Source of the DNA: a virus
Length of the DNA: 30,514 nt
IMG/VR virus record: IMGVR_UViG_3300035698_010304
Location: 1 to 30,514 of that record
Strand: one strand, 5' to 3'
The position numbers and the translations under genes were made by a program. Positions within the stretch are counted from its first letter, which is position 1. Each line of letters opens with the position of its first letter. The notes under the pieces were generated by a model. That model did no database searches. It was not told the origin of the DNA and worked only from the letters and a program-made list of their open reading frames with translations. Of the stretch, positions 6,190-15,365 are shown in pieces.

Positions 6190-8744
6190 TATCTAATCCC
6201 TTCGAGTAATCGATCGCCGCCACCACGCGGAACCGCGGCCGACGGCCGAACCATAAATTTTTGTTTGTTCTGCTTTTCGACCGTGCGCTCAAACCGCTTG
6301 AGAAAGCCGGGCGATAACGCCTCCTGGATCTGATACAGAAACAGATAATCCAGGGCGATCCGCGAGTAGAACAGATTGACGAACGGCGCATTTGACAGGA
6401 TCGCGCGGAGCGCCGGCGCCGCGAGATCGTCGCCGCTCTTTACCCGGTTCCAGAGATCCGCGACCGTATCCACCTGGGAGAATGTCGGGCCGGCTATGGA
6501 CGCGAGGAGCGTCCGCCCGAACCTGGAATATTCACCCACGATGAAATCGCCATAGATGCCGGCGCCGCCGCCCTGGGTAAACGCGGCCGCCCACACTTTC
6601 GGATCCGTCGGATCCCGCGGCGATCGACCTTTCGCGAGATCCTTTGCCGTCAATGCCAGGTAGCCGAACACAGTGCCGGCAACCATCATATGCACCAGGC
6701 CGGCGACTTTCCCGAAACCGCCCTGGCCGCCGTAGATCTCTCGGCCCCATGCGCGAGAGATCACCGCGACGGGGAAAGATTTAAACTGCATGAGCATCCG
6801 GATCCCTTCACCCTCCGGCGTACCTGGTCGAGTGCCGAGCCTGGTGATAGCCCGCTCCCGCGCGCCCGGCTGCAGCACCGCATACTCGGAACGATCGGTA
6901 AAATACGCGTGAAGATCCAGAGCGAGATCCCGGCGCGCCTGGTCAACCCTGGCCGCCACGATCTCGGGCCGCGTGTCGGCTTTGATCTCGCCGCGCGATA
7001 CCAGGTAAGCCGCCATCTGATCATCGGGAATTTTCTGCGCCAGGTCCGGCGTGATGTAGCGCCGGCCGTTCGCCTGGTGATGATCCAGGCCGCGGAGCAT
7101 TTCCCACTTGCCGGCATCGATGCCGAACATATCCAGGAGCCGGCGCGAGGCATCGGGCAGATCCGCCATTGGCCGATCGGCCAGCTGCGCCAGGCTGCGC
7201 GACATCAACATTTCCATGCCGGCACGTTGCGAATCCGTCCAGTAATTAAGGCCGGACCAGCGAAAGAATGTGTTTTGAACCTTGGCGATTTTGCCAGGCG
7301 TCGTGTCGGCGCCGGTGAAACGATCGGCGAGGGATCCCGTCATGCCCTCGGTACCGGCCCGCAATAGATCCATGATCTCGCGTGTTTCGCTGCCCCTGGC
7401 GCCGCGGCCGCGCGCGATCGAGGCGAAACCGTCGGCATATCCCTCGAGAAGATTGCCTCCCTGGTAACGCACCTCCGCCGCCTTGAGCGGGATATCGCCG
7501 AGCGCGGAAAGAACAACCCCGCCGAGCTTGCTCATCGACTGCCAGGCGCGCCAGCCGGCGCCGATCCTGGCCGCCTGGCGATTGATCGGCATCATGGCCG
7601 TACCGTCGAGCTCATCCATCCGGTTGTGCAGCGCCTTCTCGCGGTTCCGGATCGCGAGCGAACGATCCGTGTCGCCGCGATGCCGCTCTGTCAGTGATCG
7701 GATATCGGCCTCGAGCTCGGCACGCGGGCTTGTCCCGAATTCCCGCATCAACGCGGTGTGCCTGGCGCCGTGATCGAGAGCGCGGAGCGTCAACTCCATT
7801 AAATTACCGGTACCGAAATCGTCGTTGTAATTCATCCAGGCATCGGAATCGCGGAAATGCAGTTTACGCCCCTGGCTCAAACGCTTCGCCAGGTTGCCAG
7901 GTCCGACAAATGCCGGATCCTTGATGCCGGTCATACCGTCCTGGGTCATGTGAACACCCGTTACCAGGCCGTCATAAACCGCATCGAGAAACGCCCCCGG
8001 ATCCTCGATGTCGGCAAACGTGCGCTCGGCATCGAGCTCGGCCAGGATCTTCGCTTTCCAGGCGTCACGCCCGACGCGCCGGATCCGATCGGGATCGTGC
8101 GATGTCCTGGCGATATACCCGTCATATTCGCCGATCCAGGCGCCCGCGCGGTTCAGACCATCAACCGATTGTTTCTGATATTTATGGATTATCCCGGCGA
8201 CCTGGCGCGCCCTGGCGTTACCCGTCACACCGGGCTCGGCATCGGGCTTGTTCGAATTGAGCTCGGCGAGCTCCTGGGCGATCGCGCGATCATCATCGCC
8301 GCGGCGCGCGTATTCGAATAGATCCAGCTTGTCCAGGTCGACCGCGAGCCCCTGCTGCAGTTCAGCATTCAGGCCGCGGTATTGAGCATCGACCGAAAGC
8401 CGGGATCCGCTGAATGGCGTGTTGACCCCGACCAGCTTCGCCTCGAGGCCGATGATCTGGCCCGGCGTTTTCCCCACGTCGGGCGCCTCCTCGTAAAAGC
8501 GCCGGCGAGAAACCCGCTTTTTCAGGTTCATAATCTTATTGCGGCGCTCGATCGCGGCCGCACGTTTGAGATCCGCCGAGATCTCTTTTGCCGCCGACTG
8601 CAGCTGCTCGGATTCCGATAGCCTGGGCGAATCCGATCGGCGCTTGAAACCAACAATCCTGGTCAGGATCGCCTCGAGCTCCGCATCGGAAAAATCAACG
8701 CCGGCGGCTTTGCGGATCTCGGTCAGGCATTTCTGATAGGCCAT
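6189..8744 (-). CDS. Large internal virion (ejection) protein, membrane-inserting type
   Basis: 851 aa. The start lies directly after the stop of the 1087-aa gene. The N-terminal third is highly charged and helical. The middle holds 'GWRAWQSMSKLGGVVLSALGDIPLKAAEV' and 'TFFRWSGLNYWTDSQRAGMEMLMSRSL', seen in large phage polyvalent/ejection proteins. The C-terminal quarter has 'MLMQFKSFPVAVISRAWGREIYG' followed by a hydrophobic segment near residues 680-700 ('GLVHMMVAGTVFGYLALTA') and glycine-rich hydrophobic stretches. In T7-like phages the last and largest core protein (gp16) is injected and spans the envelope to guide DNA; this gene has the same place and character. I see no clear lytic transglycosylase motif. 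No exact family name is claimed. Confidence 0.8.
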   Translation of the reverse strand: MAYQKCLTEIRKAAGVDFSDAELEAILTRIVGFKRRSDSPRLSESEQLQSAAKEISADLKRAAAIERRNKIMNLKKRVSRRRFYEEAPDVGKTPGQIIGLEAKLVGVNTPFSGSRLSVDAQYRGLNAELQQGLAVDLDKLDLFEYARRGDDDRAIAQELAELNSNKPDAEPGVTGNARARQVAGIIHKYQKQSVDGLNRAGAWIGEYDGYIARTSHDPDRIRRVGRDAWKAKILAELDAERTFADIEDPGAFLDAVYDGLVTGVHMTQDGMTGIKDPAFVGPGNLAKRLSQGRKLHFRDSDAWMNYNDDFGTGNLMELTLRALDHGARHTALMREFGTSPRAELEADIRSLTERHRGDTDRSLAIRNREKALHNRMDELDGTAMMPINRQAARIGAGWRAWQSMSKLGGVVLSALGDIPLKAAEVRYQGGNLLEGYADGFASIARGRGARGSETREIMDLLRAGTEGMTGSLADRFTGADTTPGKIAKVQNTFFRWSGLNYWTDSQRAGMEMLMSRSLAQLADRPMADLPDASRRLLDMFGIDAGKWEMLRGLDHHQANGRRYITPDLAQKIPDDQMAAYLVSRGEIKADTRPEIVAARVDQARRDLALDLHAYFTDRSEYAVLQPGARERAITRLGTRPGTPEGEGIRMLMQFKSFPVAVISRAWGREIYGGQGGFGKVAGLVHMMVAGTVFGYLALTAKDLAKGRSPRDPTDPKVWAAAFTQGGGAGIYGDFIVGEYSRFGRTLLASIAGPTFSQVDTVADLWNRVKSGDDLAAPALRAILSNAPFVNLFYSRIALDYLFLYQIQEALSPGFLKRFERTVEKQNKQKFMVRPSAAVPRGGGDRLLEGIR

Positions 8745-11700
8745 TTAACTTGTCCCCATGCAGCGGGCGCCGGCTTCGTATGCCGCCCCCAGGTTGTCAG
8801 CTTCGCGCGCCAGGGCTTCCGCCTCGAGGAGCTCGGGCTCGGTACCGTCGATCAGGCCGTCCGCTTTCATCTGCGCCAGGTCCGCCTCGGCATCCGCGAG
8901 CGCCAGATCCAGATCCAGGAGATCGCCCTGGCCGCGGCCGGCAACGTCGAATAATCCATCCTCGAGCGTGTCGTTTCGGCCGGCCAGGGGAGCATCGGCG
9001 GCCGCCTGGTTACGCTCGGCATCCGTCACCGGCTCCACAAACGAGGACTGTCCGTCACCGTCGGCATTGAAATCGGAATCGGCTCTGTCTATATCTAGGT
9101 CGGAGGTACGAGTTATGGAATCTACTGCAGGATTATCCGACGACGGCCGGGCATTCGTGGTTTCACGGACCGGCGTATTTGCCCGAGACGCGGCCGGCGT
9201 CTGGTCTAAGCCGGCATCATTCAACGCCGAAGCAACCGCGGCGGAGTTTTCCACCGTGTCGCCGGCCGAGGCTACCGCCCTGGCGAGCGAGGCGGAAACC
9301 GCGCTCTCATCGGACTGAACGCGCGCCAGGTACGCATCGAATGCGGCCTGGTAGCTCGCGGCGCTCGCTTCTCTGTCTGTAATAAATTCTAGGCGCTGCG
9401 CCTCGTCCAAGGCGACCAGATCCTCATTGCGCCACTTTTCAAAAAGTACATGGTTTGGCTTTTTAGCCGCCTCGATCTCGCGGATCGGTAGATAGAACTC
9501 GATCAGCTGGCCGTTAGGCATCTGCAGATCAAACGCGACAATCCGGAAACCCCATTCTCTCGGCGCGAGGAATTTTGCGACATCCGCCTTGACCACGCGC
9601 GCGCCGAGATTGGCGCGGAGATAATCCAGGATCGCCGGCAATTCGCCGATGTCCTCGAGGATGGTTTTAAACCGGAAACTATCGCGGATATGTTCGACCC
9701 CGTGCCAGGGCTTCGCCGCCAGGACCGACGGCCGGCCCGCTTTCTCGAGGATCTTCGCCGGGTCTTTGATCGATGATTTCGATGTCGTGCCGAACCTGGC
9801 ATCGAGATCCACCAGGAACGCATCAACAATCGGCCTGTTATCGGCCGTCATGGCCTCGAGGGCGGCGACCTTTTGCTCCGGCGCCAGGCTCGCGTCGATC
9901 GGGTTAACGATCTCCTCGATCGGCGTTCCGGGATCTAGCTTTCCAGTTCCCGCGCTATCGCCTGGCGGCTCTGCTGCAGCGCCCGCGATCGATCCGTTTT
10001 CATTCTGAGCATCCGCTTGGCGTCCTGCTCTGCTATCCAGTTCCCCTCCGCCATCGCTCGCCGCAGCTGCTCTTGCGTCGGCGGCGGCGGCGGCGGCGTT
10101 TTCGATGATGGCGGCGAGGTTTCCGTTACCGGATTCGGCTGTGACGGAATCGGCGACGGCTCGGGCGGCGCCGCGGATGTCTCCACCGCCGGCGACGGCT
10201 CGGGCGCCGGCGTTGAGACTGTCGGAGACGGCGCCGGCGCGGTTGGCGAGGATCTGGAGGATCTCGAGGGCTTGACTACTGGCATCCGATTTATCCTTGT
10301 TTGCGACCGTATCGAGGCGGTTTTTCCCGGCATCCTGGATCCGCTCGATATTGTCGGAAAGCGTCTTAAAGACCTGTTTATCACTTTTGAGCAATTTGAT
10401 CGCGCGCGCCAGCACCTTCGCGGGCGGGCCGAACAGGCTATCGGCGACCGTCTCCTCGCCAAACAACCCCGTTTGAACCTCGACCTTGACGCCCGCCGCG
10501 ATACCCTGGCGCACGATCGCCTCGGCCTCGATCACGCTCGCCGGATCCTCACTCGCCAGGAGCCGCAGCAAAGCGCCCTGCAATTGCTCATCTTTCGGCG
10601 CCAGGCGGCCGACCAGGGCGGCCATGTTCGCCGGCACAACCTCGTTAACGACCAGGAGAAACGCCTCATCCGAGAGCGCGACAAGATCCTTTGCCTGGCC
10701 GATCAGTTCCGATCGGCGCGGCATCGAGGGATCATTGATCATCGCGGGATCGACGCGGAGCACCTTTGCGGCATCGATCGCCGTTCCGGTTCCCTGGGCG
10801 ATGTTCACCATTGCGGCCGTCATGCGAACGCTCTCCGGCGAGCGCCCATCGATTGCCTTGTACAAATAGCCGTAGAGCTTGATGTCCTGGCTCGGATCCG
10901 CCTCCTGGATCCGCCTCGCCAGGCCGAGCCGTTGATGCCCGTCCGCGATGAAACGCTGCCCGTCGGCGCGCTCATATACCAGGATCGTCCCGGATTTGGC
11001 GGCATCCCACTGCGTCACGCCGGCCAGGCGATCCGTTACGCCGGCGGAATCGCCGCCGGCCTTGAATTGGAATGTCGCCGCATCGGCCTCGATCTTGGCC
11101 GGATTGAATTCGTATATGATGCCGTCCAGGTTATCCGGCCGCGTCATGTCCTCATCGCCCGAACGATCCTCGATCGGCGGGCTATTCTCCGTCGGCTGCG
11201 CGCGCGCTGTTGCGCGTACCTCGGCGCCGCCGGCACGGTTAACCTCGCCATCCTCGACCAGCTCCGCAACACCGGCCGCGATCTCGTCCCGGCGCACATC
11301 CACATCGCGCCCCGATCGCATCGTGCGGATCTTATCCAGGGCCGCCCCGCCGCCGGCATGAAGCCCGCCGCCGAGGATTGTGCCGAATGTCAGGTTGAGG
11401 AGTGAATCAACCGCCCCATAGTCCGCCTGTTCCTGCTGCGTGAGGCCGTAAACAATCGGCTCCACTAGGGCGGCGCCCGCCAGACCCTCAACGGCGCCCA
11501 CGCGCGCCCGTAGGCCCGCCCTGGCGAGGTTGCCAGAACGGCGCGCCAGGGCGATTCCGTACCTGGCAGGGCCGATTACCGGCACAAAGGCCGAGGCGAT
11601 ATTGATTGGATCGATCGCCGATACCACGAAACCCGCCGCCAGGTGCGCTGCAGCTGTGCCGAGCCCCTGGCCGCCACGGGCTAAAACCTCCTCGCGCCGG

Positions 11701-12008
11701 ATCTCGTCCCGCTTCAAATGAAAGAGCTCGCGCCCCGTTGTCGCATCCGTCGGGCCGTCGAATTTCAAATGTCCAGGGATCCCAAACTGATTATTGGCAT
11801 CCTCCTCGGACATAAGATTATAACCGTCATCCGCCTCCTCGCGCTCGCTCCGCGATCGCCATCGCTCGATAAGCGCCATCGGGTTTTTGTCGAGCCCGTC
11901 GCCGGCGACCGCGCCGATCGTCTCCCCGAGCGATGCAGGGATATTAGCCAGCCCCTCGGCTTTGGCGCGCCGGTTTGCAACAATCGGTTTTGTGATCAGG
12001 CCGACCAT
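8745..12008 (-). CDS. Polyvalent ejection protein with ParB/DdrB-like and RelA/SpoT-like regions
   Basis: 1087 aa; ATG 12008 shares a base with the previous stop (TAATG). Residues 1-240 are Ala/Gly-rich helices with a membrane-like segment (about 115-145). Residues about 297-540 look like a DdrB-like ParB domain: 'IIYEFNPAKIEADAATFQFK', 'ILVYERADGQRFIADGHQRLGLA', then helices. Residues about 600-690 are an Ala/Gly linker. Residues about 724-865 resemble the RelA/SpoT synthetase fold: 'SSIKDPAKILEKAGRP', 'IRDSFRFKTILED', 'EWGFRIVAFDL', 'LIEFYLPI'. The C-terminus is acidic and low-complexity. Gene order (after gp14/gp15-like genes) places it in the virion core, so these domains would be delivered into the cell with the DNA. 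The ParB-like call is firmer than the RelA-like one. Confidence 0.8.
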   Translation of the reverse strand: MVGLITKPIVANRRAKAEGLANIPASLGETIGAVAGDGLDKNPMALIERWRSRSEREEADDGYNLMSEEDANNQFGIPGHLKFDGPTDATTGRELFHLKRDEIRREEVLARGGQGLGTAAAHLAAGFVVSAIDPINIASAFVPVIGPARYGIALARRSGNLARAGLRARVGAVEGLAGAALVEPIVYGLTQQEQADYGAVDSLLNLTFGTILGGGLHAGGGAALDKIRTMRSGRDVDVRRDEIAAGVAELVEDGEVNRAGGAEVRATARAQPTENSPPIEDRSGDEDMTRPDNLDGIIYEFNPAKIEADAATFQFKAGGDSAGVTDRLAGVTQWDAAKSGTILVYERADGQRFIADGHQRLGLARRIQEADPSQDIKLYGYLYKAIDGRSPESVRMTAAMVNIAQGTGTAIDAAKVLRVDPAMINDPSMPRRSELIGQAKDLVALSDEAFLLVVNEVVPANMAALVGRLAPKDEQLQGALLRLLASEDPASVIEAEAIVRQGIAAGVKVEVQTGLFGEETVADSLFGPPAKVLARAIKLLKSDKQVFKTLSDNIERIQDAGKNRLDTVANKDKSDASSQALEILQILANRAGAVSDSLNAGARAVAGGGDIRGAARAVADSVTAESGNGNLAAIIENAAAAAADARAAAASDGGGELDSRAGRQADAQNENGSIAGAAAEPPGDSAGTGKLDPGTPIEEIVNPIDASLAPEQKVAALEAMTADNRPIVDAFLVDLDARFGTTSKSSIKDPAKILEKAGRPSVLAAKPWHGVEHIRDSFRFKTILEDIGELPAILDYLRANLGARVVKADVAKFLAPREWGFRIVAFDLQMPNGQLIEFYLPIREIEAAKKPNHVLFEKWRNEDLVALDEAQRLEFITDREASAASYQAAFDAYLARVQSDESAVSASLARAVASAGDTVENSAAVASALNDAGLDQTPAASRANTPVRETTNARPSSDNPAVDSITRTSDLDIDRADSDFNADGDGQSSFVEPVTDAERNQAAADAPLAGRNDTLEDGLFDVAGRGQGDLLDLDLALADAEADLAQMKADGLIDGTEPELLEAEALAREADNLGAAYEAGARCMGTS

Positions 12009-14416
12009 TAATTGCGCCCCGTCAAACCGTCGAGGCCGCGGCCCTGGCTATTGTTCCGGATCGGATCCAGGCGATTTTCCCGGCCGAGTTTGTCCGAGCG
12101 GCTTTTTGCCGCCTGGACCGCCGTCGGGATTGATTCGTGAGCCGGCAACGCCTCGCCAGTTTCCGGATCCACGCCGTCCGCGGCGGAGATCATTTCGATC
12201 GCGCGCTCCTGGTCGACCTGGATCCCATTAAACATTGTCGGGATATTTGTCGGCCGACCGTTATTGATCCGCTGATCCGTAACCGTCGCCGTCCGCTCGC
12301 TCGATTCTGTGCCGTCCGGATTCTTCACCAGGGACCGCCCATATCGAGACGTGCCGACCAGGACGGGGATCTCATCGAACTTGAATTCGACGTGATCGCC
12401 GTTTGCGAGCTCGACCGGGTTTTTCGCGGCATCGATCAGGAGCCAGCCATCATCGGCCGGGTTTGAAATCCATTTATGGCTTCCCCCCAGGGAATCGACA
12501 TAGGCCGATCGCGCCTCGTCCGGCGTCAATACATCGTCGGGGACATCGGCCAGCTGGTGCGCCTGGATATTTTTCACGACCAGGGCGGCATATTCTTCCG
12601 GATCCCGATCGAGATCCGCCGGCGACCTGGCGCCGTAATGCGATGAATTGTGAAACTTGTATTTGCCGATCATTACCTGGACGGCGCGCTGCGCGGCCGC
12701 GGCAGGTTCTTCGCCCTTCGATGTCGCATAGAAATAGGCCAGATTTTGCGCGGCCGTTTCCCATTCGAGCCCGATCGTCGCGCCGCCTGGCGCCTCTCGC
12801 AATGACACTTTCAAATCGAGCATCCCGGTACGGACCTCGCTATCGATCAGCGCCGCGTCCGTCGTTTTTTTACGGAGCTCCTCGCGGCCGGTTTTGATCG
12901 CTTCGGCCATATGCTGACGGCCGGCCGAGTGATCGATATTTGCGAGGATCTGCGTTGTCGGCGGGAGCCCCTCATCCACCATTTCACCATAAACTTTCGG
13001 CCAGTTATCGCCGTAGTGTTTTGTCATTTGCTCAATCGAATCCGCGACATCCTCGGCCGATGTGCGGCCCAACTGATCAACGCGCGCGACCGCTTCACGC
13101 TTTGAGATCGTCCGGCGCTTCGCCTCCGGAACGCCGAGCGCATCCTGGATGTTTTCCATGTATTGAATGAAACCGGCCGGATCCGCATTTTCGCCGTTCA
13201 GATCTCCCAGGCCGTCAAATCCGCCGGCGCCGGCGTTCAGATCGTTATAGATCGCGCGCGCTTCCGGCGACGTGGAAATGATGTAATCAATCGGATCTGC
13301 AGCGAGCGCCTTGTTATGTGCCTCGATTGCCCGCGCGATCGATAGCCGCTGTTTCGCGTCGCGCGCCACATGCTCATTTCCAGGATCATTCGCCACCAGG
13401 AGCTCGGCATTCTCGGCCGGCGTGTTCCCTGCAACGGTTTGCATATCGACATAGAACTGTTTTTGATCGTCGATCTCCTCCTGGATCACCGTCGCGCGCT
13501 TGACGCCGAGATCTTTCACCAGGCGCTCGAACGTCACGCCGGTTCCCTTGCCGTCGAGCCCGATCTTTGCAATGTGATCATTCAGATCAATTTTTAGCTT
13601 CGCCTCTACGCCGGCCTGGGCCTCGCGCGCCTGGCGCTTCGCTACCACATCACGACGCTTGATCTCTGATTTTGCCGATTTGATCAGCGCGCCCTTTTGC
13701 GCCGGCTCCAAGATTTTATTGAAAGTTCCGCCGTCCAGGAGCTCGAGCGCGCGCGCAGGGTTCCGCTCGGCCAAGCCAGACAGACCAGAGGCCGCGTGAG
13801 ACGCCGACGCCGACGCCTTGAAAGTCCGCTTTTTATCCTCGCTGATATTCGTCCCGTCGATCGCCGCGTGTGATTCTTTGGTGACGGCATCGAGGAGAGT
13901 AAAATCGGACATGACCGCGTTCGAATTTGCGCGGATCGTGCCGTTAATGTCCGCCACCCGTTTCGCTGCGCCGCGGGCGCCCTGTATCTCAAAAGCCTTC
14001 GCCGAGAGGGATCCGCGCAGCTCCAGAAGTTTACCCCGCAAATGTGGCCGTGTCAGAGCGTCAGCATCCGCCAGGCGCGATTCCATTTCCTCATCGAATT
14101 CGGCAATCACCGATTTACTGAAACCGGCGGCGCCCTCCGGCGCGTCCGTCGCCATTTCCTCGAGGCGCGTTGTCCAGGCGTTTCGCTCATCGGCAACAAC
14201 CCGCGTTGCATCGAGCGATGCCGTCCGCTCATCATCGGCCGCGAGCTCGCGCTCCGCCTGGGCCGATTCTGTTTTCTGATCCGCTTGCATTTGCCTGGCG
14301 AATTCATCCGCCATAGCGGCGATTCCCTCGAAGCCGCTGCCCTGGGTACCGCGCATCATGGAGGCGCCACCGCCGGCGGAGATCGATTGCGACCGCTTGC
14401 CCTGGGGAATTCTCAT
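12008..14416 (-). CDS. Internal virion protein, gp15-like position
   Basis: 802 aa, starting in an ATGA overlap with the gp14-like gene. It is strongly helical and rich in Ala, Glu, Asp and Arg, with long predicted coiled coils (for example residues about 30-130 and 240-280). The C-terminal 110 residues carry 'RTATVTDQRINNGRPTNIPTMFNGIQVDQERAIEMI', a block seen at the end of other phage internal proteins. Its length and position between gp14-like and gp16-like genes match T7 gp15 (747 aa), which forms the periplasmic part of the ejection tunnel. Direct sequence similarity to gp15 is not obvious, so the assignment is by context. Confidence 0.75.
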   Translation of the reverse strand: MRIPQGKRSQSISAGGGASMMRGTQGSGFEGIAAMADEFARQMQADQKTESAQAERELAADDERTASLDATRVVADERNAWTTRLEEMATDAPEGAAGFSKSVIAEFDEEMESRLADADALTRPHLRGKLLELRGSLSAKAFEIQGARGAAKRVADINGTIRANSNAVMSDFTLLDAVTKESHAAIDGTNISEDKKRTFKASASASHAASGLSGLAERNPARALELLDGGTFNKILEPAQKGALIKSAKSEIKRRDVVAKRQAREAQAGVEAKLKIDLNDHIAKIGLDGKGTGVTFERLVKDLGVKRATVIQEEIDDQKQFYVDMQTVAGNTPAENAELLVANDPGNEHVARDAKQRLSIARAIEAHNKALAADPIDYIISTSPEARAIYNDLNAGAGGFDGLGDLNGENADPAGFIQYMENIQDALGVPEAKRRTISKREAVARVDQLGRTSAEDVADSIEQMTKHYGDNWPKVYGEMVDEGLPPTTQILANIDHSAGRQHMAEAIKTGREELRKKTTDAALIDSEVRTGMLDLKVSLREAPGGATIGLEWETAAQNLAYFYATSKGEEPAAAAQRAVQVMIGKYKFHNSSHYGARSPADLDRDPEEYAALVVKNIQAHQLADVPDDVLTPDEARSAYVDSLGGSHKWISNPADDGWLLIDAAKNPVELANGDHVEFKFDEIPVLVGTSRYGRSLVKNPDGTESSERTATVTDQRINNGRPTNIPTMFNGIQVDQERAIEMISAADGVDPETGEALPAHESIPTAVQAAKSRSDKLGRENRLDPIRNNSQGRGLDGLTGRN

Positions 14417-14913
14417 AATGCGTTATCCGGATAAGAGGGTGTGCGGCCGAAAGTGCCGCCAGGATCAAAAGATCCTTCCTTGTTGAGCCCGACTCCGCCC
14501 TTCAAAACGGCGGCACCGGCGCCCATCAACGCGCGCGATTGCGCCTGGCGGCCCTGCAGCCGAGACATGCCGGCGGCCGACGCATGTTCGCTCGCCTCGA
14601 TCGATCCCGAATACCGGATCGCCAGGGCATCGAGCTCGGCGTCCTCGACCGTATCGAGAAGCACCTCCATAGAGCTCCCCTCGAGCAAGCCGCCCCCGCC
14701 GGCGGCCGCTGCCCGTTGCGAGGAGATCAGATCGCGCGCGGATTCGCGGAAACGGGATTCATCGAACGCCGCCTTTTTCTTCGCGTTCTCGGCGCGCCGA
14801 TCGGAAACGGCCGCGTTATATTTCGAGGTCGTCGATGCCTGGGCGCCAGCTGCCATCGCCGACGCCGCGCTGATCGCGACCGAGGCGATTAGCGCGATTT
14901 CAATGCCTGTCAT
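14413..14913 (-). CDS. Internal virion protein, gp14-like
   Basis: 166 aa, overlapping both neighbours by 4 bases. An N-terminal hydrophobic helix ('IEIALIASVAISAASAMAAGAQA', about residues 3-25) precedes a charged helical region ('KYNAAVSDRRAENAKKKAAF', 'RESARDLISSQRAAAAGGGGLLEGSSMEVL') and a second Ala/Gly segment ('RALMGAGAAVLKGG'). Small proteins with this plan encode the outer-membrane ejection pore in T7-like phages (gp14, 196 aa). Similarity is by architecture, length and gene order. Confidence 0.75.
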   Translation of the reverse strand: MTGIEIALIASVAISAASAMAAGAQASTTSKYNAAVSDRRAENAKKKAAFDESRFRESARDLISSQRAAAAGGGGLLEGSSMEVLLDTVEDAELDALAIRYSGSIEASEHASAAGMSRLQGRQAQSRALMGAGAAVLKGGVGLNKEGSFDPGGTFGRTPSYPDNAL

Positions 14914-15365
14914 CGCCGGACCCTTTTATATTGGATGAAATCCGAGCCATCCGGACCCCACGCCTCGCATGGCGCCTCGATGTCAAAGCCGAGGAGCTCC
15001 ATCCACTTGTGACCGGGCCAGAACGACGCGGCGACATGGGACTCGAGCCGGATATATCCGCCCGGCGCTTGCGCGCGATCGAGCGTTGAGCGAACAAACC
15101 GCGTGATCCCGAGCCAATCGGATGTCGGCACATCGACCCCGACCAGAGCCCAACACAGGCCGCGGCCTTGCCAGAATTTCGAAATCGCACCGCAGCCTAA
15201 AACCTTGTTTTCCGATCGAGAGATTGCCGACCAGGCAAAGCTCGGATCTGCGAAACGGCTCACGTCGGCGCCGCCGATCAATTCCATGTCGAGCGCCTGG
15301 GCCGCCTGGATATCGATCCGCCGGCAATGCGCCGGGATCCAGGGAATGAACTCTAAATCAGACAT
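14910..15365 (-). CDS. DUF2833 / gp13-like acetyltransferase-fold protein
   Basis: 151 aa. The ATG at 15365 lies inside the gp12-like gene (8-base overlap). Key pattern: 'IPWIPAHCRRIDIQAAQ' at the N-terminus, 'SRSENKVLGCGAISKFWQGRGLCWALVG' in the middle, and 'RIESHV'-like 'IRLESHVAASFWPGHKWMELLGFDIEAP' near the end. This is the compact GNAT-like fold of the phage gp13/DUF2833 family. In T7 gp13 is needed for virion morphogenesis and lies directly after gp12, exactly as here. Whether it acetylates anything is unknown. Confidence 0.8.
   Translation of the reverse strand: MSDLEFIPWIPAHCRRIDIQAAQALDMELIGGADVSRFADPSFAWSAISRSENKVLGCGAISKFWQGRGLCWALVGVDVPTSDWLGITRFVRSTLDRAQAPGGYIRLESHVAASFWPGHKWMELLGFDIEAPCEAWGPDGSDFIQYKRVRR

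Noticed and set aside
10017-11405. 462-codon open frame on the plus strand
   Set aside because: It is antisense to the 1087-aa ejection protein gene, has Arg/Gly low-complexity content and no ribosome site. High GC keeps the opposite frame open.
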